Source of the DNA: Leucobacter muris
Lineage (GTDB): Bacteria > Actinomycetota > Actinomycetes > Actinomycetales > Microbacteriaceae
DNA length: 64,000 bases
Direction: 5' to 3'
Assembly (NCBI RefSeq): GCF_004028235.1
Contig: NZ_CP035037.1
Coordinates: forward strand, 1,054,001-1,118,000
Below, in pieces: positions 37,965 through 48,641 of the stretch. Under the pieces are notes generated by a model that was not told the DNA's origin, ran no database searches, and worked only from the letters and a program-made list of their open reading frames with translations. The position numbers and the translations under genes were made by a program. Every line of letters begins with the position of its first letter. The stretch's first letter is position 1.

Positions 37965-39557
37965 ATGTCTGCGCCGGTCGTGCTGATCGCCGAACAACTG
38001 TCTCCCGCCACCATCGCCGCGCTCGGCCCCGACTTCGAGGTGGTGCACGTCGACGGCACCGACCGCGACGCGCTGCGATCCGCCCTCGCCACCGCCGACG
38101 CGGTGCTCGTGCGCTCGGCCACGCAGATCGATGCGGAGGCCCTCGGCTGGGCCCCCAAGCTCAAGGTCATCGCCCGCGCGGGCGTCGGCCTCGACAACGT
38201 CGACATCAAGGCGGCCACGCAGGCCGGCGTCATGGTGGTCAACGCCCCCACCTCCAACATCATCAGCGCGGCGGAGCTCACGGTCGCCCACATCCTCGGC
38301 CTCGCACGCCACCTGCCTCGCGCGCACGGTTCGCTCTCGGCGGGCGAGTGGAAGCGGTCGTCGTTCACCGGCACCGAGCTCTACGAGAAGACCATCGGCA
38401 TCGTCGGCCTCGGCCGCATCGGCGCCCTCGTCGCCGAGCGCCTGCGCGGCTTCGGCGTCGAGCTCGTCGCCTACGACCCCTACGTGACGGCGGCCCGCGC
38501 CCAGCAGCTCGGCGTGCAGCTCGTCACACTCGACGAACTGGTCGAGCGGGTCGACTTCCTGACCATCCACATGCCGCGCACGCCCGAGACGCTCGGCATG
38601 ATCGGCGCCGAGCAACTGCGCGCCATGAAGAAGACCGCCTACGTGGTGAACGTCGCCCGCGGCGGCCTCATCGACGAGGCCGCCCTCGTCGAGGCGCTCG
38701 CAGGCGGCGAGATCGCCGGCGCGGCGCTCGACGTCTTCATGCAGGAGCCCCCGGCCGACACCTCGCTCACCGGCCTGCCGAACGTGAACGTCACGCCGCA
38801 CCTCGGCGCCTCGACCGAGGAGGCCCAGGAGAAGGCCGGCGTCTCGGTCGCGAAGTCGGTGCGCCTCGCCCTCGCGGGCGACCTCGTGCCCGACGCGGTC
38901 AACGTCGCCGGCGGCGTCATCGACGAGTACGTGCGCCCCGGCCTGCCCCTCACCGAGAAGCTCGGCCAGGTCTTCGCCGGTCTCGCGGGCAGCGCGATCG
39001 CGTCGCTCGACATCGAGGTGCACGGCGAGCTCTCCGAGCACAAGGTCGACGCCCTGCGCCTCGCGGCCCTCAAGGGCATCTTCTCGAAGATCGTGAGCGA
39101 GCCCGTCTCGTACGTCAACGCGCCGCTGCTCGCCGAGCAGCGCGACGTCGAGGTGCGCTTCACGGTCGACTCCGACTCGGAGAGCTACCGCAACGTGATC
39201 ACGATCCGCGGCTCCCTGACCGACGGCACGCAGATGTCGGTCTCGGGCACGCTCACCGGCCCGAAGCAGATCGAGAAGATCGTCGGCATCAACGGCTACG
39301 ACCTCGAGCTGCCGCTCTCCGACCACCTCATCGTGTTCAGCTACGTCGACCGTCCCGGCATCGTGGCGACCTACGGCGGCATCCTCGGCGAGGCGGGAGT
39401 GAACATCGCCGGCCTGCAGATCGCGCGCGACGAGAAGAAGGGCACCGCGCTGTCGGTGCTCTCGGTCGACGCCCCCGTCGACGAATCGCTCATCGGCGCG
39501 CTGCGCGGCGCGATCGGCGCCGAGACGCTCAGCACGATCAGCGTCGACGCGCAGTAG
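37965..39557 (+). CDS. serA: D-3-phosphoglycerate dehydrogenase
   Basis: 530 residues, the long actinobacterial type; first step of serine synthesis. NAD motif GIVGLGRIGALVAERLRGFG, catalytic His region VNVTPHLGASTEEAQEKAG, then an allosteric substrate-binding (ASB) domain (residues about 320-450) and a C-terminal ACT domain (LIVFSYVDRPGIVATYGGIL) for serine feedback. ATG 37965 begins MSAPVVLIAEQLS, the usual family start, after GAAGGATCCGCTTG. The 269 nt upstream hold a TAGGAT -10-like box near 37897 but no gene. Confidence 0.96.
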   Translation: MSAPVVLIAEQLSPATIAALGPDFEVVHVDGTDRDALRSALATADAVLVRSATQIDAEALGWAPKLKVIARAGVGLDNVDIKAATQAGVMVVNAPTSNIISAAELTVAHILGLARHLPRAHGSLSAGEWKRSSFTGTELYEKTIGIVGLGRIGALVAERLRGFGVELVAYDPYVTAARAQQLGVQLVTLDELVERVDFLTIHMPRTPETLGMIGAEQLRAMKKTAYVVNVARGGLIDEAALVEALAGGEIAGAALDVFMQEPPADTSLTGLPNVNVTPHLGASTEEAQEKAGVSVAKSVRLALAGDLVPDAVNVAGGVIDEYVRPGLPLTEKLGQVFAGLAGSAIASLDIEVHGELSEHKVDALRLAALKGIFSKIVSEPVSYVNAPLLAEQRDVEVRFTVDSDSESYRNVITIRGSLTDGTQMSVSGTLTGPKQIEKIVGINGYDLELPLSDHLIVFSYVDRPGIVATYGGILGEAGVNIAGLQIARDEKKGTALSVLSVDAPVDESLIGALRGAIGAETLSTISVDAQ

Positions 39558-39601
39558 CCGGCGATCCGAGGTCGGCGCCGGTCCGGCAGCAGGCGCCCGC
39601 G

Positions 39602-39654
39602 ACGCGGAGGCCCCTGTGTCTACTCCCATGGAACAGGTACAGGGGCCTCCGCGT
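39602..39654 (+). terminator. Terminator of serA
   Basis: ACGCGGAGGCCCCTGT and ACAGGGGCCTCCGCGT form a 16-bp perfect stem around a 21-nt loop. Confidence 0.7.
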
Positions 39655-39751
39655 TGTGGGGGCCATATATCGCTCGGCGTTTCTGCGATGCTCGGCGTTT
39701 CTGCGTGGTTCGAGGCCTCGGCCGATCCGCATCTGCTCTGCCCGCCGTAAC

Positions 39752-39816
39752 CGCACCGATCGACGTTCAAGCACCTTGGTTCGGGCTGTCGGGGTGTCTG
39801 GGCGTCGATCGGTGCG
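39752..39816. repeat. 14-bp inverted repeat
   Basis: CGCACCGATCGACG (39752) and CGTCGATCGGTGCG (39803) pair perfectly, with CACC and GGTG pairs possible inside. It could be a second terminator or a structured RNA. Confidence 0.6.
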
Positions 39817-39909
39817 CTTGGACGGCGGGGCGGGCTGGCTGAGGTGAGCCGGGCTGGGCCGGCGAAGGATCGCCTCGAGAAACCGGGTGACGCGCCCCGG
39901 GGATCGGCG

Positions 39910-39915
39910 TAGAGT
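39910..39915 (+). promoter_or_regulatory. -10 box, leaderless SRPBCC gene
   Basis: TAGAGT ends 6 nt before ATG 39922. Confidence 0.5.
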
Positions 39916-39921
39916 CGGGGC

Positions 39922-40401
39922 ATGAGCACGGACGACGGCCTCGCCGAACTCGATTTCACGGTGTTCGGCTTCATCTCCCGACCGCCCGCCGAGGTGTACG
40001 AGGCGGTGGCGGATCCCGCGATCCTGAGCCGCTACTTCACCACCGGGGGCGCGGCCGGCCGCATCGAGCCCGGCGCGACGGTGCAGTGGGACTTCGCCGA
40101 CTTCCCCGGCGCGTTCCCGGTCGAGATCCTCGACGCCGCACCGCCCGCGCGCATCCTGCTGCGGTGGGCCGGCGACGCGTCTGCCACGCTCGACCCGCGC
40201 GGCACCGAGGTGGAGTTCGTGTTCCGCGCGGTCGACGGGGGAGCGCGCACGGAGGTGCGGATCGCGGAGCGGGCGTGGCACCCGACACCGGGCGGCGCGG
40301 TGGGGGCCTTCGGCAACTGCATGGGCTGGACGGGCATGCTCGCCGCGATGAAGGCCTGGCTCGAGCACGGGATCAACCTGCGCGACGGCTTCTACCGGTA
40401 G
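39922..40401 (+). CDS. SRPBCC/AHSA1-family protein
   Basis: 159 residues of START/Bet v 1-like fold: FISRPPAEVYEAVADPAILS at the start, then strands ARILLRWAGDASATLDPRGT and VEFVFRAVDGGARTEVRIAE, and a long C-terminal helix GWTGMLAAMKAWLEHGINLR. Such proteins bind hydrophobic ligands; the actinobacterial members have no fixed role. ATG 39922 has a -10 box 6 nt upstream and no ribosome site. It is monocistronic. Confidence 0.82.
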   Translation: MSTDDGLAELDFTVFGFISRPPAEVYEAVADPAILSRYFTTGGAAGRIEPGATVQWDFADFPGAFPVEILDAAPPARILLRWAGDASATLDPRGTEVEFVFRAVDGGARTEVRIAERAWHPTPGGAVGAFGNCMGWTGMLAAMKAWLEHGINLRDGFYR

Positions 40402-40474
40402 GCGGCGATCGGCATCCGTGCGCGCGTGACGCCTCGGAGCCGGCTGTCGCAGCGACTGCGGCGGCTCCGTCGGC

Positions 40475-40564
40475 GCCGAAGCCGCCGACCGAGCTGAAGC
40501 CACTGGGCGAGCCGAAGCCGCCGACCGAGCCGAAGCCGCCGGCCGAGCCGAAGCCGCCGGTCTC
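40475..40564. repeat. 18-bp tandem repeat, five units
   Basis: Five consecutive 18-bp units based on GCCGAAGCCGCCGACCGA. Units 1 and 3 are identical, units 4 and 5 nearly so, and unit 2 is diverged (GCTGAAGCCACTGGGCGA). One frame would read KPPTEP-like repeats but has no gene context. Confidence 0.85.
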
Positions 40565-40637
40565 CCCGAAACGCGCGCGTTCGGAGAGCGCACGGGCGAT
40601 CCCGAGCCTTTTCGAAGCCCCGGTGATACTCTGGTGG

Positions 40638-40655
40638 GGTGGGCACACGCCCACC
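40638..40655 (+). promoter_or_regulatory. Hairpin at the predicted pnp mRNA 5' end
   Basis: GGTGGGC and GCCCACC with loop ACAC, starting about 8 nt after the TGATACT box. A 5'-terminal hairpin on a 185-nt leader resembles the layout through which PNPase controls its own mRNA in other bacteria; here it is inference. Confidence 0.35.
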
Positions 40656-40824
40656 ATCAATGAAGAACCGAGCACGTCGGTCGGCGGGCTGGTCTTCGGT
40701 GGTGGATCCCTCTCCGCGCGACGAGGGTGATCTTCTACTGAACATCAGCACCCGGGCCTGTGCAGCTGTCGCTCGCAGCGTCTCGAGCTGCCGCCGCGTG
40801 CTCTCGCAAGTGAATGGAGAACCC

Positions 40825-43077
<2,253 letters not shown>

Positions 43078-43097
43078 CTCCGGCCGATCCGCATCGA

Positions 43098-43141
43098 GAA
43101 GCGCCCGTCGCACCCCTCCCAGGGGGGGCGGCGGGCGCTTC
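43098..43141 (+). terminator. Terminator of pnp
   Basis: GAAGCGCCCG and CGGGCGCTTC form a 10-bp outer stem; CCCCTCCC and the seven-G run GGGGGGG extend it inside. Confidence 0.7.
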
Positions 43142-43157
43142 CGCATCTGCGCGGCGA

Positions 43158-43163
43158 TAGGGT
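43158..43163 (+). promoter_or_regulatory. -10 box, leaderless M16 peptidase gene
   Basis: TAGGGT ends 6 nt before ATG 43170. Confidence 0.5.
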
Positions 43164-43169
43164 TGTGGG

Positions 43170-44582
43170 ATGCGCGAACCCATCCTGCTGCCGCTCGATC
43201 AGCCAGAGCTCGAGACAGATCTCGCCGGGGGCGTCGTGCGCCGCACCGTGCACCCGAGCGGTCTGCGCGTGCTCACCGAGCGCATGCCGAGCACCCGCAG
43301 CGCCTCGATCGGGTTCTGGGTGGGGGTCGGATCGCGCGACGAGCAGGCCGAGCGCGACGACGCACCGGGAAGTCTCGGATCCACGCACTTCCTCGAGCAC
43401 CTGCTGTTCAAGGGCACGCCCACGCGCGACGCCTACTCGATCGCCACGAGCTTCGACCGCATCGGCGCCGAGCACAACGCGCTCACCGCCAAGGAGTACA
43501 CCTGCTACTACGCGAAGGTGCGCGACGCCGACCTCGACGGGGCGGTGACGGTGCTGGCCGACATGGTGACCAACTCGGTGCTCGACGCCGACGAGTTCGA
43601 GATGGAGCGGGGAGTGATCCTCGAGGAGCTCGCCATGGCCGCCGATGACCTCGCGGACGTCGCCAATGAACGCTTCTTCGAGGCCGTGATGGGGGAGCAC
43701 CCCCTGGGCCGGCCCATCGGCGGCCTCCCGGAGACGATCCGCGCGGCGCGGCGCGACGACGTCGACCTGCACTACCGGCACCGGTACGACCCGAGCACAC
43801 TCGTGATCACCGCCGCGGGCGCCGTGGACCACGATCGGCTGGTCGAGCGCGTGCTCGAGGCGCTGAACCTTTCTCCCGAGGAGCGCTGGCACACCGACCG
43901 CTCGGCGGTGCCCGTGCGCCGGGCACCGGTGGAGCCGGCGACCCCGTCGCCTTCGGCGGGCCCGGGCGCGGACCTCGCAGGCGCGGGCGTCGCGGGCGGC
44001 GGGGAGCCCAGCGTGCGCATCACGGCCCGCCCGAGCGAGCAGATCAACCTGCTGATCGGCACCGAGGGGCTGCGCGCGAACGACCCGCGCCGCTTCGCGT
44101 TCGGGGTGATGAACTCGGTGCTCGGCGGCGGCATGTCGAGCCGGCTCTTCCAGGAGATCCGCGAGAAGCGCGGCCTCGCGTACACGGCCTACTCGTTCGG
44201 CGCCAGCTACAGCGACGCGGGGCTCTTCGGCATGTACGCCGGGTGCGCGCCCGAGAAGGCGGCCGAGGTGGTCGAGCTCAGCCGGCTCGAGCTGCAGCGC
44301 ATGGCCGAGAGCGGCATCACCGAGGAGGAGCGCGATCGGGCGCTCGGGCAGATCGCGGGGTCGTCGGCGCTCGCGCTCGAGGACAGCGACACCCGGATGG
44401 GACGTCTCGCCCGCGCGGAGCTCGGCAGCGGCGAGCTCTACGACCTCGACGCTTCGCTGGAGCGCTTCACCGCGGTCACGGGCGACGAGATCCGGGCTAT
44501 CGCGGCGGAGCTCGCGGCGCGCCCGCTCACCATCGTGGCGGTGGGCGACACCGCCCGGTCGACGCTCGCCGCGAGCGAGTAG
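43170..44582 (+). CDS. M16-family zinc metallopeptidase
   Basis: 470 residues with two M16 halves. The inverted zinc motif HFLEH is at residues 73-77 (H73, E76, H77), with the third ligand in VILEELAMAADDLADVANE. The second half has the R-Y pair segment (IREKRGLAYTAYSFGASYSD) of processing-peptidase-like enzymes. A Pro/Gly/Ala-rich linker near residues 250-280 (EPATPSPSAGPGADLAGAGV) joins the halves and is longer than usual. Located between pnp and dapB as in many actinobacteria. Substrate unknown. Leaderless start at 43170. Its stop codon forms part of the dapB -10 box. Confidence 0.93.
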   Translation: MREPILLPLDQPELETDLAGGVVRRTVHPSGLRVLTERMPSTRSASIGFWVGVGSRDEQAERDDAPGSLGSTHFLEHLLFKGTPTRDAYSIATSFDRIGAEHNALTAKEYTCYYAKVRDADLDGAVTVLADMVTNSVLDADEFEMERGVILEELAMAADDLADVANERFFEAVMGEHPLGRPIGGLPETIRAARRDDVDLHYRHRYDPSTLVITAAGAVDHDRLVERVLEALNLSPEERWHTDRSAVPVRRAPVEPATPSPSAGPGADLAGAGVAGGGEPSVRITARPSEQINLLIGTEGLRANDPRRFAFGVMNSVLGGGMSSRLFQEIREKRGLAYTAYSFGASYSDAGLFGMYAGCAPEKAAEVVELSRLELQRMAESGITEEERDRALGQIAGSSALALEDSDTRMGRLARAELGSGELYDLDASLERFTAVTGDEIRAIAAELAARPLTIVAVGDTARSTLAASE

Positions 44583-44585
44583 CCT
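44580..44585 (+). promoter_or_regulatory. -10 box, leaderless dapB
   Basis: TAGCCT, whose TAG is also the stop codon of the M16 gene, ends 6 nt before the dapB ATG. Confidence 0.5.
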
Positions 44586-44591
44586 AGAACC

Positions 44592-45338
44592 ATGTCTGTG
44601 AGCGTTGCGGTGGCGGGGGCCACCGGTCGTCTGGGGTCTCTCGTCTGCCAGGTGGTCGAGGAGCACCCCGATTTCGAGCTGGTCGCACGGCTCGACAGCG
44701 GCTCCGGCCCCGAGGAGGGCGCTGAGGCGCGGATCCTCGTCGACGTCAGCCACCCCGACGCCTCACCGGCCATCGTGGCTCGCGCGCTCGAGCGCGGCCA
44801 GCGCGTGATCGTGGGCACGAGCGGCTGGTCGGCGGATCGCCTCGCCGAGCTCGAGGATCGCCTCGCCGGCCTGCCCGGTTCGGGGGCGATCGTGGTGCCC
44901 AACTTCTCGCTCGGCTCGGTGCTCGGCACGACGCTTGCGCGCATCGCGGCCCCCTACTTCGACGCGATCGAGGTGGTCGAGGCGCACCACCCGAAGAAGG
45001 TCGATTCGCCCTCGGGCACGGCGGTGCGCACGGCGGAGCTGATGGCTGAGGCCCGGGACGGCCGCGAGGTCGAGGCGCCGTTCGCCGAGCAGCCCGCGCG
45101 GGGCCAGCTCGTCGCCGGCATCCCGGTGCACAGTCTGCGGCTCGCGGGTGTGGTGGCGAAGCAGGAGGTGCGCTTCGGCGGCCCCGGCGAGGTGCTCACC
45201 GTCACGCACGACACCCACTCGAACGAGGCCTACCGGGCCGGCATCCGCGCCGCGCTCGAGGCCGCGGACGCCGCTCGCGGGCTCACGGTGGGGCTCGACC
45301 GGGTGCTCGGGATCGCCGTGCCCGGAGACGGCGCGTGA
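44592..45338 (+). CDS. dapB: 4-hydroxy-tetrahydrodipicolinate reductase
   Basis: 248 residues; second step of the diaminopimelate branch. Nucleotide motif VAVAGATGRLGSLVCQVVEE at the start and the DapB signature EVVEAHHPKKVDSPSGTAVRTAELMAE split around residue 135, with the catalytic H-H-K-K. The ATG at 44592 has a -10 box 6 nt upstream. It overlaps the following small membrane gene (GTGA). DapA is 5.6 kb further on, so the pathway is split by thyA and folA. Confidence 0.96.
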   Translation: MSVSVAVAGATGRLGSLVCQVVEEHPDFELVARLDSGSGPEEGAEARILVDVSHPDASPAIVARALERGQRVIVGTSGWSADRLAELEDRLAGLPGSGAIVVPNFSLGSVLGTTLARIAAPYFDAIEVVEAHHPKKVDSPSGTAVRTAELMAEARDGREVEAPFAEQPARGQLVAGIPVHSLRLAGVVAKQEVRFGGPGEVLTVTHDTHSNEAYRAGIRAALEAADAARGLTVGLDRVLGIAVPGDGA

Positions 45339-45811
45339 GCGCGCGCGCGAGGTCGGTCCTCGGCGTCGCGATCATGAGCGCGCTGCTCGTGCTCTACTTC
45401 GTGTTCGCCGGCATCCGCGCGGTCGCGCTGCTCGCCTCGCGCGAGCCGATCCCGGTGATCATGGGGGCGGCGATGCTGATCCTGCCCCTGCTCGGCGTCT
45501 GGGCGCTGGTGCGCGAGCTGCAGTTCGGCCGCAGTGCGACCCGGCTCGCCGATCGGCTCGCGGCCGAGGGCCGCATGCCCGAGGAGCCCGTCGCCACGCA
45601 CCCCTCCGGTCGGCCCGTGCGGGAGGACGCCGACGCCGCGTTCCCGCGCTACCGCGCCGAGGCCGAGGCCGATCCCGAGTCGTGGCAGGCCTGGATGCGG
45701 CTCGGCATCGTGTACGACGCCTGCGGTGACCGACGGCGCGCAAGAGGGGCGATCCGACAAGCGATCTCGCTCGAACGCGACGAAATTCGTGGGGCATCGG
45801 CCCAGAGTTAG
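45335..45811 (+). CDS. Membrane-anchored TPR-like protein of unknown function
   Basis: 158 residues from GTG 45335, which overlaps the dapB stop. Two hydrophobic helices (VLGVAIMSALLVLYFVFAGI, VIMGAAMLILPLLGVWALV) are followed by a soluble tail with one tetratricopeptide-like helix pair (PESWQAWMRLGIVYDACGDR, RRARGAIRQAISLERDEI). Translational coupling to dapB suggests co-regulation only. Partners are unknown. Confidence 0.7.
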   Translation: MSARARSVLGVAIMSALLVLYFVFAGIRAVALLASREPIPVIMGAAMLILPLLGVWALVRELQFGRSATRLADRLAAEGRMPEEPVATHPSGRPVREDADAAFPRYRAEAEADPESWQAWMRLGIVYDACGDRRRARGAIRQAISLERDEIRGASAQS

Positions 45812-45942
45812 GGAAATCCGAAGTTCGGGCCTACAATCGTCGGCGGACGGCAGCAGGACGGGGCCCGGATGACCCCGCGATCATCCTGCCGCCGAATGCG
45901 CGAACACGCTCCGGTGCGTGGGAAAGCAACGGTGAAGAAGAT

Positions 45943-47541
45943 ATGGCCAAGTACGACCTCACGGCCGCCGACCCGGCGACGCGAACCCTGGACTCGGTGA
46001 CGGGGATCAGCAAGAAGGGGCTTCCTTCGGGGACCGTGGGGGTGCTCGGCGCCCTCGTCATCGGACTCTCGACCTGCGCCCCGGCCTACACGCTGACCTC
46101 GGCGGTCGGCCCGGCGGCGAGCGAGGTCGGCTACCAGACCCCCGCCATCTTCCTCATGGGCTTCATCCCGATGCTGCTCGTCGCGCTCGGCTACCGCGCC
46201 CTCAACTCGGCGATGCCCGACTCGGGAACGTCGTTCACCTGGGCGACCCGCGCCTTCGGCCCGTGGATCGGCTGGATGGCGGGCTGGGGCCTCATCGCCG
46301 CGACCGTGCTCGTGCTCTCGAACCTCACGGGCATCGCGGTCGAGTTCCTCTTCCAATCGATCAGCATCCTCGTCGGCGACCCCTCGATCGCCGAGATCGC
46401 GGGCAACCGCTTCATCAACATCCTCGTCTGCCTCGGCTTCATGGCCATCGCGACCTTCATCTCCTACCGGGGCATGACCTCGACCAAGGTGTTCCAGTAC
46501 ATCACGGTCGCGTTCCAGATGATCGTGCTCGTCTGGTTCATCATCGCGATGTTCGTCGGCGCCGCCGATCCGTCCAACACCGAGGGCAGCCTGCCCGAGC
46601 TGTCGTGGTTCAACCCGCTCGAGGTCGACGGCTTCAGCGCCTTCGCCGCGGGCATCGCGGTCTCGATCTTCGTGTACTGGGGCTGGGACACGGTGCTCAC
46701 CATGGGCGAGGAGACCAAGCCCTCGAAGGGTCGTCTCTCGACCGAGAGCAAGGCCGCGATGATCCTCGTCGTGATCCTCGTGGTGCTCTACGTCGGCACC
46801 GCCGCCGCGACCGTGGCCTACGCCGGTCTCGGCGACGGCCCCACCGGTCTCGGCAATCCCGACATCGCCGAGAACGTGTTCGCGGCGCTCGCCCACCCGG
46901 TGATGGGGCCCGTCGCGATCCTGCTCTCGCTCGCGATCCTCGTCAGCGCCATGGCGTCGATCAACTCGACCGCCATCTCGCCCGCGCGCACGCTGCTCGC
47001 CATGTCGCACTACCGCGCCCTGCCCGCCTCGATCAAGCGCATCCACCCCAAGTACAAGTCGCCCTACGTGGCTCTGCTCTGGTCGTCGATCGTGGCCTCC
47101 GCGTTCTACGCCGTGATGCGCTTCATCAGCGAGGACGTGCTGTGGGACACCATCACGGCGCTCGGCATGATGGTCTGCTTCTACTACGGCATCACCGCGC
47201 TCGCGAGCCCCTGGTACTTCCGCAAGACCGCGGTCAAGGAGGGCGCGGGCTCCGTGATCTCGAAGATCGTGCTGCCGGGCATCGGCGGCGTGCTGCTGCT
47301 GATCGTGTTCGTGCAGACCACGATCGACAGCATGGACCCGGGCTTCGGATCGGGCAGCAACATCGGCGGCATCGGTCTCGTCGGCATCATCGGCGTGGTG
47401 GTGCTCGGCCTCGGCGTCGTGCTCATGCTGCTGCAGGCGCGCGTCTCGCCCGAGTTCTTCAAGGGTCGCGTGCTCGCGAAGGCCGATGCGAGCAACGACA
47501 CGTCGGCGCTGCAGCTCTTCGACGACGGTCTCGACGGCTAG
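45943..47541 (+). CDS. APC-superfamily amino-acid permease
   Basis: 532 residues with about 12 helices. The conserved first helix of the superfamily reads VGVLGALVIGLSTCAPAYTL (a GLS-type unwound segment), followed by SGTSFTWATRAFGPWIGWMA. It resembles the amino acid/polyamine APC group; substrate not assignable. The 131-nt gap upstream has a TACAAT -10-like box at 45832 and a long leader, so it is transcribed separately from dapB. GGTGAAGAAG is the ribosome site. A terminator follows. Confidence 0.9.
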   Translation: MAKYDLTAADPATRTLDSVTGISKKGLPSGTVGVLGALVIGLSTCAPAYTLTSAVGPAASEVGYQTPAIFLMGFIPMLLVALGYRALNSAMPDSGTSFTWATRAFGPWIGWMAGWGLIAATVLVLSNLTGIAVEFLFQSISILVGDPSIAEIAGNRFINILVCLGFMAIATFISYRGMTSTKVFQYITVAFQMIVLVWFIIAMFVGAADPSNTEGSLPELSWFNPLEVDGFSAFAAGIAVSIFVYWGWDTVLTMGEETKPSKGRLSTESKAAMILVVILVVLYVGTAAATVAYAGLGDGPTGLGNPDIAENVFAALAHPVMGPVAILLSLAILVSAMASINSTAISPARTLLAMSHYRALPASIKRIHPKYKSPYVALLWSSIVASAFYAVMRFISEDVLWDTITALGMMVCFYYGITALASPWYFRKTAVKEGAGSVISKIVLPGIGGVLLLIVFVQTTIDSMDPGFGSGSNIGGIGLVGIIGVVVLGLGVVLMLLQARVSPEFFKGRVLAKADASNDTSALQLFDDGLDG

Positions 47542-47568
47542 CGCCGCGGTCAGCACCGGGCCTCGGAC

Positions 47569-47611
47569 GACGAGCGGGCGGATCGGCTGAGCGCCGGTCC
47601 GCCCGCTCGTC
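47569..47611 (+). terminator. Terminator of the APC permease gene
   Basis: GACGAGCGGGCGGA and TCCGCCCGCTCGTC form a 14-bp perfect stem with a 15-nt loop. Confidence 0.7.
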
Positions 47612-47693
47612 ATCGGAGGGGTACCCGGCGGTTTCGCAGACTCCCACTCGTTAGGATGCTCACTGGAGCCGCAGGGGAGGGGGTGGGGCCGGG

Positions 47694-48641
47694 ATGAGGA
47701 AACAGACGGACCGCTCGCTGGCCGCGGCAGCGTTCTACATCGCCGGGGGCCTATTCCCGCTGCTCAACGCCACAGTGTTCAAGCTCGTGGACGGGCCGCG
47801 CTACGATCTGCTGCTGATCGCGACGCTCTGCTTCGGCTGCTCGTTCGGCATCCTCCTCGCGGGCGAGCGCTTTTCGAAGGCGGCCGCGGGCGCGGTGATG
47901 TGCCTGCCGCTCATCACGGTGGTGCCGAACGTGCTGCTCTCTTCGCACGAGCTGCGCGTCTTCTCGTCGGGGTTCTTCTTCTTCCCGTACTTCATCTTCC
48001 TGGTGTGGTTCCTGCCGACCTGGTTCGCGCGCCTGCTCGGCTACAGCTGGCTCGCGCTGTTCTGCATGATCGTGGTGCTCAGGTACGGCACGGATCCGCT
48101 CTCGGGACTGCTGATGCTCGTCGTGAGCGGCGCCGTCCTCGGCGAGCTGGTGGGCCGCTTCAAGCAGCGGATCGAGCGCGAGGCAGTCACCGATCCGCTG
48201 TGCCGCGTCTGGAACCGCCGCGGCTTCGAGTCCCTGCTGTCGAAGGCCGTCGCGACGGCCGAGCGCAATGAGCGTCCGCTCGCACTCGTCTATCTGGATC
48301 TCGACGATTTCAAAGCGATCAACGACGGCCGCGGCCACATCGTCGGCGACCAGACGCTTCGGGATTTCGCGCGCGAGGTCGATCTGCAGATCCGCACCGA
48401 AGACGTGTTCGCGCGGTTCGGGGGTGACGAGTTCGCGCTGCTGCTCATCGACAGCGACGCGGAGCAGGCGCTCGAGACCGCTGAGCGACTGCGTCGCGAG
48501 ATCCCGGATCCCGCCTGGTCGTTCGGCATCTCCGAGTGGCAGCCGGGCGAGAAGCCGAGGGATTTCATATCGCGAGCCGACCTGCGCATGTTCGATGACA
48601 AGCAGCGCCGCAAGAAGGCCGCGGTAGACTCTGTACCGTGA
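47694..48641 (+). CDS. Membrane diguanylate cyclase (GGDEF)
   Basis: 315 residues. Five hydrophobic helices in the first 150 form a membrane sensor; a GGDEF domain follows with the intact active-site GGDEF at 243-247 and substrate segment [20 protein letters not shown]. The product-inhibition I-site RxxD is present as RTED at 234-237, five residues before GGDEF. The enzyme should therefore make cyclic di-GMP and be feedback inhibited. No EAL or PilZ gene is nearby. The stop overlaps the thyA GTG, which is odd for a signalling gene next to nucleotide synthesis. Confidence 0.9.
   Translation: MRKQTDRSLAAAAFYIAGGLFPLLNATVFKLVDGPRYDLLLIATLCFGCSFGILLAGERFSKAAAGAVMCLPLITVVPNVLLSSHELRVFSSGFFFFPYFIFLVWFLPTWFARLLGYSWLALFCMIVVLRYGTDPLSGLLMLVVSGAVLGELVGRFKQRIEREAVTDPLCRVWNRRGFESLLSKAVATAERNERPLALVYLDLDDFKAINDGRGHIVGDQTLRDFAREVDLQIRTEDVFARFGGDEFALLLIDSDAEQALETAERLRREIPDPAWSFGISEWQPGEKPRDFISRADLRMFDDKQRRKKAAVDSVP
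48625..48630 (+). promoter_or_regulatory. -10 box inside the GGDEF gene, for thyA
   Basis: TAGACT ends 7 nt before the thyA GTG, within the last codons of the upstream gene. It would give thyA its own leaderless transcript. Confidence 0.45.

Larger units (their letters stand above)
39558..39921. other. Gene-free structured region after serA
   Basis: 364 bp without a gene. It contains the serA terminator (39602-39654), two copies of GCTCGGCGTTTCTGCG near 39674 and 39693, and a 14-bp inverted repeat at 39752-39816. Confidence 0.6.
40402..40824. other. Gene-free pnp upstream region
   Basis: 423 bp without a gene. Holds an 18-bp tandem repeat (40475-40564), a candidate pnp promoter box TGATACT (40624-40630) and a hairpin (40638-40655). 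No rpsO gene is present, although rpsO often precedes pnp. Confidence 0.6.

Noticed and set aside
40639..40824. N-terminal extension of PNPase
   Set aside because: The extra 62 residues are unlike any PNPase. GTG 40825 has a ribosome site and gives the family start.
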